In this document: positions 56,660-64,000 of the stretch, in pieces
How positions within the stretch are numbered: the first letter of the stretch is position 1
Layout of the letters: every line of letters starts with the position of its first letter
Assembly (NCBI RefSeq): GCF_023898315.1
Contig: NC_064618.1
Location: 187,355,548-187,419,547 of the forward strand
Direction of reading: 5' to 3'
Source of the DNA: Schistocerca nitens
Taxonomy: Eukaryota; Arthropoda; Insecta; Orthoptera; Acrididae
DNA length: 64,000 nt
Made by a program: the position numbers and the translations under genes
The notes under the pieces: generated by a model
What the model was told of the DNA's origin: nothing
What the model saw: the letters and a program-made list of their open reading frames with translations, nothing else
Database searches by the model: none

Positions 56660-57110
56660 AAGAGTCAGAGCCTGGGCACACTGCTGACAACCCTGAACCA
56701 TGAGCTCCATGTCTGCCGTCATGCCCACTCAGAAGACATGGTCACGTGCGAGGGTTTTCATCTGGAAAATACCCCAGTGACCTCGATGTAAGACAATGAG
56801 AATCCAGGATCGCAGGAAAGTTTGTACGATTTCTCCTGGATTGGCGTCATGTTCTGCATGGGGGAGCACCTGGTTGATGGAGACCAGTTGATGGCGGATG
56901 GAGAAGAAGAATCGGAGGGCAGCCTGGGCTCGAGAAGGAGGAAGCATCGACCAACTGCAGAGAACTTAGCGGCGCACCAGCTGGATGAGCGGATCTGCGG
57001 TCGTCGCTGCGGCCACCCTTTCAGCTGTGACTGGAAATGGAGCCAACGCATTCTGTATGTGGTTATCGACCTGAAATATTTGGTCCGATGAATCAAATGT
57101 CAAATCCTGT
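56660..57110 (-). pseudogene. Gypsy integrase, N-terminal zinc finger only
   Basis: The frame near 56947-56729 ends ISI..HRGHWGIFQMKTLARD, followed by VFWVGMTADMELMVQGCQQC. This is the H-H-C-C zinc-binding region that begins gypsy integrases. The catalytic core that should follow is absent because the element ends at 56650. Confidence 0.78.
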
Positions 57111-57205
57111 CTGGAGGAGAGCTGAGACAAGGCATTGGTGTTGGCATGCTGTGAGGTGGGCCGGAAATGGTTGGTGTACCCAACATGTGAAAGGAATAGT
57201 GCCTA

Positions 57206-57790
57206 TCAGTGCAGGCAGTGGGAAGTCTTCGTGGGTAAATGGGCCGATGGAGAAGATAAGGCCACGTAGGGCTTATGGTCAGTGATTAAGCAGAAAGACC
57301 TACCATAAAGGTACGGGAAGAATTTGGTACAGGCAGACACTATGACTATGGCTTCCTTCTCAATTTGAGAATATTTACATTGGGCCTTGGTAAGGGATTT
57401 AGGTATGTACGCCACAGGGTGTACCGATCCATCGGGTAAACGGTGCGAAAGGACAGCACCAACGCCATAGCCTGAGGCATCTGTAGCCAAGAGGAGAGGA
57501 AGAGAGGGGTTATACGGCATGATACACTCTGCAGAGTGCAACTTCAGCTTTAAGGTTTGGAAAGCCGATTCACAAGCCAGGGACCACTGAAAAGGCACGA
57601 TCTTTCGGCATCGGTGAAGGAGGGGCGCAGCAATGTTGACGGCGGAGGGAATGAACTTAAGACAGTAAGAAATTTTACCCAGGAAAGACAGCAATTGATG
57701 GACGTCGTGCAGAAGGGGAAGGTTAGCAAATAGCAGGTTGATAAGAAGGTGCATTTAGCAAAGTTGAATTTTAGGCCCATAGTCCACAAG
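57206..57790 (-). pseudogene. Gypsy RT thumb and RNase H domain, frameshifted
   Basis: Two overlapping minus-strand frames carry the continuation: GLKFNFAKCTFL near 57780, then LLSFLGKISYCLKFIPS, PFQWSLACESAFQTLK, and the RNase H signature LATDASGYGVGAVLSH, IEKEAIVIVSACTKF, YGRSFCLITDHKP. A frameshift lies near 57.75 kb. A premature stop follows TKTSHCLH. Confidence 0.87.
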
Positions 57791-57792
57791 CG

Positions 57793-58656
57793 TCACAGAT
57801 GATTGAGATGTTCATCCACGGTACGGCCAGTGACGACAATGTCGTTGAGGTAGTTGATACATCCTGGCATATCCCACAAGAGCTGTACCAAGTAATGCTG
57901 AATGATGGCTGGTGCACTAGCAATGTCATACATGAGGCGGTTTAGTCGGAACAGCCCAAACGGGGTGTTGGCGATGGCCAAGTGAGTAGAAGGCACATCC
58001 AAAGGTATTTGGAGGTAGGACTCAGCAAGATCGATCTTCGAATAAAATTGTCCCACAGCGAGCTTGGAGAACACGTTCTCGGGATGGGGAAGGGGATAGT
58101 CTTCAACCTGTAGCTGAGGGTTTAGTGTAGCCTTGATGTCGCCCCAAACCCAAACACACACATCTGGTCTCTTGAGAACGACCAAGGGTGTTGCCCACGA
58201 ATTGCAACGAACCGGAGTGACGACTCCATCTGTGGTGAGACGGCCCAGTTCCCATTCAAGAGGATGCTGGAGGGCGAGAGGGACCTGTCGAACCCGGAGA
58301 TATTTCGGGTGGGCAGACATTCTCAGCTGGTATGACGCCTGAAGATCTTGAGCACAGCAGATGCCCGGCGAGAAGAGGTCTAGGAATTTTGTGCACAAGG
58401 TATCGACTGCCAGAAACGGAACCTGGGAAGACACCAGATGAACACTGTCATCGATGGCGAAGCCAAAAGTACAGAAGGCATCCAACCCAAAGGGGTCTGT
58501 GGTGGCTGCTTTGTTGACCACAAGGAAGGTAACTTCTCGGCGAACTGATTTATACAGTACAGAAGCCATGAACTGACCCAAGATAGCGATCGCTTGCTTA
58601 TTATAAGTAAGGAGGCGCCAAAGTGAGGGCTCCAGGGGGGGGGGCAATCTTTGCAA
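57793..58656 (-). pseudogene. Gypsy reverse transcriptase, active site mutated
   Basis: An open frame of 287 codons with PLALQHPLEWELGRLTTDGV, VVLKRPDVCVWVWGDIKATL, QFYSKIDLAESYLQIPL (motif A Asp), FGLFRLNRLMYDIASAPAI and INYLNDIVVTG. The catalytic YxDD box reads YLND, so one of the two metal-binding Asp residues is lost. It would copy element RNA in cytoplasmic particles but is inactive as written. Confidence 0.88.
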
Positions 58657-59129
58657 AAGAGATATAGTTGATCAAAGACACCGCTGCTCCAGTATCCACC
58701 TGCATCTGCAGTGGCCTACTCTTGACCTGATCATTGATCATCAGCTTGGAAGATCCCAAAGACTCCACCTGGTTGACGCCCATGGGTAGCGGCACCCAAC
58801 GGTCAGTGGCCAGAGGAGGAGGAGGAGGAGGAGGAGGCTGCTGAGAGCGACAGACCGAACTGTCATGTCCGTTACGAGTACACACTGCACAATCTACCCA
58901 CCTGTCTGGACAGTCTTCCAGTGCATGGTACTGAAAGCATCCTGGGCAGGAGGGCAGCCAGAGGTGCTGGCAGCACTGGCGAGTATCCGGGGGCCTCTGT
59001 GCATCGATGGTGCGGTACGGGCCGGACCCGCAGAGCAGGACGAGGATGCGAAGTCCTGGACACAGCGGATGCCCTGAAGACGCTGTGCTGAACCTGGCGG
59101 CCGGCGCTGGTTATCGGAACGGATGGCGG
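58600..59129 (-). pseudogene. Gypsy nucleocapsid zinc knuckles and aspartic protease
   Basis: After a frame change, two zinc-knuckle motifs follow: CPGCFQYHALEDC (CX2CX3HX4C) and CAVCTRNGHDSSVC (CX2CX4HX4C) near 58870-58960. Then a Pro run and the protease active-site segment MQVDTGAAVSLIN (about 58700-58660). A C-run near 58640 shifts the frame into the RT. The protease would cleave the gag-pol precursor. Confidence 0.85.
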
Positions 59130-59864
59130 CTACATCTTCGACCTCCGCCAGCGATGCAATGGGCTCGGAGGATTGTGGTCATGAAGGGACGCTACTTCCG
59201 CCCAGGATTCCAAACGCTTGTTAGATACTTCATACATGAATGCCAGATCAATGATCTGGTTTACAGTAGGATCGTCGAGTCTTAGGGCGTCACGTCGGAA
59301 AGCCCCGTCAGGGGTGGCCTGGATGAGGTGATCGCGGACCATCTCGTCAGTGTAACATTCCTTGGGGACCCGTGAGGTGAATTGACACTTCCGGCTGAGA
59401 CCTGGCAGTTCCGCCTCCCACTGGCGATAGGATTGGTCTGCCTTATTGCAACAGTGGTAGAATTCGACCCTAGCAGCCAACATGTGGAACCGTAGTCGGT
59501 AGTAAGCCGAGAGAACTTCACAAATCTGCGAGAAAGTCAAAGAATCTGGAGGTCGCGGTTGTAGTTTTGTCAAGAGAACAAACACTTAGGACTGGTTCCA
59601 AGACAAAAAGTAGGAACGACGAGCAGCGTCTTGGACAACCTGGAGGATGTGAAAATGCTGCAGGAGCCACCTCCCATTTGTTTCCCAGTCTTTAGTATCC
59701 TCACTGAAAGCGGGAAACGGCGGGGGCTGCGGAACCGGTTGGTTTCTCAAGAGTTCCCTATAGAAACTTTCCTGTGTATCCCGAGATTTCTGGCAAAACT
59801 GTTGAAAACCTTGTAGTATGTCGTGCACACTTTGGATCAGCTGCTGAGGCACTATTTCCGTCAT
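59130..59864 (-). pseudogene. gag: Gypsy gag, one nonsense codon
   Basis: The natural start is the ATG at 59864 (MTEIVPQQLIQSVHDIL), since upstream frame text reads through the LTR end. A TAA at 59588-59586 interrupts the same frame, which continues without a shift to 59130. N-terminal part: helical capsid-like region with DWETNGRWLLQHF, where family members keep a W in this position. C-terminal part: CEVLSAYYRLRFH and NKADQSYRQWEAELPGLS, typical of the retrotransposon gag capsid domain. It would form the particle core in the cytoplasm. Confidence 0.85.
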
Positions 59865-59902
59865 GTTGAAGAGACACACAGGCACAAACTCGTCGCCAAT
59901 TG

Positions 59903-60392
59903 TGTTGTAAGTGACAATTCGAACGTTGTTTACAACAAAACTTTTACTTAGTGAGTCTACATGGAATTGACTGAATAACAACGAAAAGTCACAATCACAA
60001 AGCCAGTAAGAATTTCCTACTAGAAGTGACAAAAGATAACTTCTGTTTCCCACAAGAGTCCGTTGTCACACACATACACTTAATTCTAAGTCCTGTTCCG
60101 ATGCGAAGACGTAGTCTTCCGTGGAGACGTCCTAGAGGTCGGTATTTGGCGTGAACTGACTTCCAGTGCTAGTTCTAGCCTTTAAATAGTATTGGTCAGC
60201 CAATCAGAGGTTGGTGTAGTAATACTTTCTGCAGACCATCTCGAACTCCCTCCACAGGAAGCAGTACGCGGAAGTCTGTTTCCAAAACAGCCAATATTTA
60301 CCATTGCTTACGCCTTTGGGCATAGGCAACCTCGGTCCTGTGGTGTTCGATGTGTTGCCGGACGCAGGTGCTACCTTGGCGACGGCGTAACA
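59903..60392 (-). repeat. 5' LTR of the gypsy element
   Basis: On the minus strand it begins TGTTACGCCGTCGCC at 60392 and ends TTACAACA at 59903, about 490 bp. A TATA-like ACTATTTAAAGG lies at about 60179-60190. The primer-binding-site region (TTGGCGACGAG) follows within a few bases. The exact 3' end could be two bases further in (CACA). Confidence 0.75.
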
Positions 60393-60730
60393 CCATGCAA
60401 GCGCAGGAAAATGTCTCCCATAGCGTAATACTGCTCCCGCCAGCCTGCGTCCGTGGCACGCTGCACTCTTCGAACCATTTGTGGAGACGACCACCGGCCT
60501 AGTGTAGCAAAAATGTGAATCACCCTAAGAGCCGACACGTTTCCATTGATCAACGATCAATTCCGACGGTCCCATACCGACTGCAGTGGTAATTGAGGAT
60601 GTCATTGGGTCAGCATGTGACATATAAGGGTGATCTGCTGAGGAGGTCCATCTCCCAAAATGTGTAATGCACTCGTGCGTGCACCAGAATTGTGCTCTTT
60701 CGAGAGAGATGACACAGATCACCATCTATA
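60393..60730 (-). pseudogene. Decayed Tc1-like transposase fragment, different family
   Basis: Minus-strand fragments in shifting frames include IDQWKRVGS-like VDQWKRVGS followed by a degenerate position where a SDESRF block would be expected, as in Tc1-type transposases. It ends exactly where the gypsy LTR begins (60392), so the gypsy element probably inserted into it. Weak but consistent. Confidence 0.45.
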
Positions 60731-61879
60731 CTACTTTACAGAGAAGACAAATGGTATTGTGCCAGAACTTCAACTTTATTCGTGACTGTCATTCGCAATA
60801 AACGATAATATTGAATATCTAATGCCTCAAGCATGTGTCATGGTTATAGTGGTCCACAGACTGACGAAGCATCTCTCTTCTGACGGAAAAAAAATACTAT
60901 GGCAGAACTTGAAGCAGATATCATAGCCTAGAACTGCAACGGCGTGACATTGAGACAGCAGGGGATGATTATTGAACTGTATGACTAGCTTCTGTGTCGT
61001 CAGATAATGAGCGCAGGAACCAGGCCATAGCCCAATGTCGCCTAATCAACACAGCTTGTGTAGTGTAACGACGTATAGATTTGTTTAAATGATTTTCTTT
61101 CGACATATGACCATGTGTAGACTTCGTCACCTACGTCAGTTACAACCCACTTTAAAATTATTTATATTCTTTTTAAATTGTCTCAGAATGTTTCTTGAAC
61201 GAAACTGTAAAACATCATTTGAGTCGTATGCACAGAATTACGTCACTCGGGCCAATTGGTTTGCGTAAACTTATTTAATTTTAGATGTCGTTTGTTTCTC
61301 CTCAGAAATTATATTGATACACGTTATCTGATTTAATCAATATTAGAACCACATTGAATAAACCTTTTGAGATTCGAAGTCACGATGAACGCTGTCAAAA
61401 TTCAATCATCTTGTCAAATATATTATTAATTCATTCACATAATTCTCCATAAGTAAATCCTCGGAACACGTATTTCAACTTTCATAGCATCCACTAGTTT
61501 ATTATCTTCCTACATACAGACGTGAACCTGAGCCTTGACAAGACAATACTAACATTTTCAATAAGATTAAACTCTCTACGACGTCATTGTTGTACAAAAC
61601 ATTACAAATTATTCATTTCCAATTTTTTAGAAGCACGACGCAACAAATCGGTTTCAGAATCTTCTGTCGCTCTTTGGCTGTCGACCCGCGACGTATAGTG
61701 GCCAGCAATTTTCTCTCTGGTCCCGGCACCGAAGATGCTGTCTCCGTTCGTTGCGCCGCTCTCTCCGTACATGAAACATAAAAAATAAATACAAAACTTT
61801 AGACAATTCACAAATATTACAAAAATTACATAAACAAAACTAAATTGAACTTATATTCACCTGCAAACTGGGCTGACAC
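60731..61879. other. Intergenic DNA, nothing recognised
   Basis: No supported features. Confidence 0.4.
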
Positions 61880-62236
61880 TGGTGGATGGGTGACGCTTCA
61901 ATTTCGCGTCCCACTACACTTGGCCGACGTGTTTCCGCTTACGCTACACCTTCCGTGCATCTAAGAGCTCCAGACCATTCGGCGTGACCTGAACTCCGCT
62001 GTTGCCGTGGACTCTGCAGGGGAGCCAGTATTTAACCACGGCCGTACCAATTCGTCATCGTTCGGTCAGCAGGGCAGGAAGTGGCATCCAGTCAGCAAGC
62101 GTCATCGCCATCGTCTTAAGTCTACTGCCATCTGTCCACGATCAAGGGACTTCTGCCTGTCTGCCCAGCGAAGGAAGCCAATACTCGTGCCTGCCGCCCG
62201 CCCCTCATCTCCAGTCGTCGGTCCACCTGCATGAGC
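61880..62236. repeat. GC-rich patch, possible LTR or other repeat fragment
   Basis: Sharply GC-richer than its left neighbour and ends abruptly at the RTE-like junction (62237). On the minus strand it contains GGTTAAATACTGG, a weak TATA-like sequence. Family unknown. Confidence 0.3.
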
Positions 62237-64000
62237 TGTTAAGCTGATTGTGTGATAATTCCCGCACATGTCGGCTCTTGCAAACTTCGGAATTGTGTGG
62301 ATGATATTTTTCCGAAAGCCAGATAAAAGTCATCAGACTCATGCATTCTACACATCAGCGTGAATAGTCGTTTTTTTTGCCACTTTCCCAAAAGATTTTA
62401 GAAATTATGATGGAATGTTGTCTATCCCTTCTGTGTTATTTGTTCATAAGTCCTCCAGATATCTTCTAAATGCTTACTGTAATACTGAATCCCCTATCTC
62501 TTCAAAATCGACTTCTGTTTCTTCTTATATCACATCAGACAAATCTTCCCCCTCATAGAGCTTTTCAGTGTACTCTTTCCATCTATCCGCTCTCTCGTCT
62601 GCATTTAACAGTGGAATTCCCGTTGCCCTCTTAATGTTATCACCGTTGCTTTTAATTTCGAGGAAGTTTATATTGACTTCTAAATATGCTGGGTGCCAAC
62701 GGCCTTGCCGCTGTGGTAACACCGGTTCCCGTCAGATCACCGTTGTTAAGCGCTTTCGGGATGGGCTAGCACTTGAAAGGGTGACCATCCGGTCAGCCGA
62801 GCGCCGTTGGCAAGCGCGGTGCACTCAACCCTTGCGACGCAAACTGAGGAGCTACATGATTCAGAAGTAGTGACTCCGGTCTCGTAAACTGACATACGGC
62901 CGGGAGAACTGTGTGCTGACTACCCGCCCCTTCATATCCGCATCCAGTGACGCCTGTGGGCTGAGGATAACACAGCGGCCGGTCGGTACCATTGGGCCTT
63001 CCAAGGCCTGTTCAGACCGAGTTTAGTTTATATGTTGAATCAGTCTTTTCGACAATAATTTCTTTTTCGATTTCCTCGCATTTTTATGCAGCCATTTCGT
63101 CTTAGCTTCCCCGTAATTCCTATTTATTTCATTACTCAGCGACTTTTACTTCCGTATTCCTGAATTTTCTTCGATATTTTTGTACTTCATTCTTCCATCG
63201 ACCAACTGAAGTATTTCTTCTGTTAGGGATGGGTTCTTCGCATTTACCTTCTGTGTACCTATGTTTTTATTTTCAACTAGTATGACTGCCCTTTTTAGAG
63301 ATGTCTATTCTTCTTCAACTGTACTGCCGGTGAGCTATTTCTTACTGCTGTACCAGTAGCCTTAGAGAACATCAAGGGTATCCCACTCCTTTGCATAATG
63401 ATTGTTCCTGACTAATCTCTTAAGCTTCGGCCTACTCTACATCACTACTACAACGTGGACCGTGTCTACTTTGTATCTACTCCTGGGTATACGTTACAAT
63501 CCAGTACATGATTTCGAAATCTCTGTCTGACCATGATGAAGTCTAATTGAAACCTTCCCGTATCACCCGACCTTTTCCAGGGATACCCTCTTGAGACGAA
63601 ATTTATCACAGAACTAGAACAGTCTTTTTCATCTCTCATTTCCTGAACCAAACCCGTATTCTCCTGTAACCTTCTCTTCGACTCTTTCCCCTACAACTGC
63701 ATTCAAGCCGCCGTGATTATTAGATTTTCATCTCCCTTTACGTACTATATTCCACTTCCAGTATTCTCATATACTTTATCTATTCCTCTTAAGTTTGCGA
63801 CGTACGCATGAATACCTGAACTAACGTTGTCAGTGATGGTCTGCTGTCGATACCGATAAGAACAAGCCTACCTCTGAACTGTTCACCGTAACACACCCCT
63901 ACCCTACCTATTCCTACTCCCGTTAAACCACTTTCTGCTGTTTTCATATTACACTATACTCAACTAACTAAAAATCCTTTTCTTCTTCTCCTGTAACTCC
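62237..64000 (-). pseudogene. RTE-like LINE, endonuclease and early RT region, split by a 5S-derived SINE
   Basis: Minus strand, running off the window at 64000. The endonuclease part at 63651-63466 includes TGRFQLDFIMVRQRFRNH and CNVYPGVDTK, matching the end of the endonuclease before its SDH motif. The inter-domain segment at 62690-62525 includes LLNADERADRWKEYTEKLY. The RT start region follows to 62237. The 3' part (present at 5.0-6.2 kb) is missing, so the left junction is a rearrangement. Stops and shifts are frequent. Confidence 0.75.
62692..63029 (+). mobile_element. 5S rRNA-derived SINE (SINE3-like)
   Basis: Bases 62695-62812 match 5S rRNA layout end to end: start GCCAACGGCC, GTCAGATCACCG, TTAAGC (box A), CGGGATGGGCTAG (intermediate element), GCACTTGAAAGGGTGACC (box C region), and end GCCGTTGGC. 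The start and end can pair as 5S helix I. A 3' body unrelated to 5S continues to about 63029, so this is a SINE rather than a 5S gene. It interrupts the RTE-like LINE, with near-duplicate flanks ATATGCTG (62684-62691) and ATATGTTG (63030-63037). Confidence 0.88.

Larger units (their letters stand above)
56650..60392 (-). mobile_element. Ty3/gypsy LTR retrotransposon, 3'-truncated and decayed
   Basis: Minus-strand order: 5' LTR (60392-59903), a primer-binding-site region starting TTGGCGACGAG, gag, CCHC zinc knuckles, aspartic protease, RT, RNase H and the start of integrase (HHCC zinc finger), where it stops against the RTE poly(A) at 56650. Domain order PR-RT-RH-IN is diagnostic of Ty3/gypsy. 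No 3' LTR is present in the window. Several frameshifts and nonsense codons. Confidence 0.9.

Noticed and set aside
62695-62812. Functional 5S rRNA gene
   Set aside because: It has many substitutions, lacks a T-run terminator directly after the 5S end, continues into a SINE body and interrupts a LINE.

Overview
This is a 64 kb stretch of an AT-rich, intron-era eukaryotic genome made almost entirely of transposable elements, their remains, simple repeats and unrecognised intergenic DNA. I recognise no host protein-coding gene and no functional tRNA or rRNA gene. The mix of elements (CR1-like and RTE-like LINEs, Tc1/mariner, piggyBac, Ty3/gypsy, a Maverick/Polinton-type polymerase and many tRNA-derived SINEs with one shared tail) fits a very large arthropod genome. 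Several repeats look to me like those of grasshoppers (Schistocerca-like Orthoptera). That host assignment comes from memory of repeat families, not from a search.

Only two elements look intact. The first is a Tc1-like transposon at 39582-41003, with TA target sites, ~27 bp terminal inverted repeats and an unbroken 340-residue transposase. A sister copy of the same length lies inverted at 800-2221 and carries one nonsense codon. The second is a full-length CR1-like LINE at about 23063-28113. It has a 5' array of 274 bp monomers, an ORF1 with an SGNH-esterase domain and a 954-codon endonuclease/reverse-transcriptase ORF2. ORF2 has no AUG at its start and opens in the -1 frame inside the end of ORF1, exactly at a T TTT TTA heptamer. 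This suggests that ORF2 is made by -1 ribosomal frameshifting, and it is the most interesting single signal here.

Layout: 0.8-2.2 kb Tc1-like copy 1; 3.7-4.3 kb decayed piggyBac-like transposase; 5.0-6.4 kb RTE-like LINE 3' part; 10.3-10.8 kb solo LTR with terminal hairpins; 11.6-12.0 and 17.0-17.3 kb tandem duplications; 15.3-16.7 kb decayed protein-primed family B DNA polymerase of Maverick/Polinton type; 17.9-22.5 kb SINEs of three families; 23-28 kb intact CR1-like LINE; 30.8-31.3 kb long-TIR non-autonomous element; 32.3-33.1 and 34.7-36.8 kb LINE remains; 39.6-41.0 kb intact Tc1-like element; 41.5-42.1 kb purine-rich microsatellite; 43.9-44.5 kb mariner remnant; 46.6-48.2 kb giant foldback element; 48.7-50.2 kb decayed gene of a multicopy arthropod family, hit by two SINEs; 51.0-53.0 kb old CR1-like copy; 54.7-55.3 kb second mariner remnant; 56.2-60.4 kb broken Ty3/gypsy element with its 5' LTR; 62.2-64.0 kb RTE-like LINE split by a 5S-rRNA-derived SINE.

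The insertions are nested and can be ordered in time: SINEs lie inside RTE, foldback and decayed-gene sequence; the 5S SINE lies inside an RTE copy; the gypsy LTR abuts a decayed Tc1-like fragment; an RTE poly(A) end abuts the gypsy integrase. Most tRNA-derived SINEs are bounded by target-site duplications that can be read directly, so their ends are given to the base.
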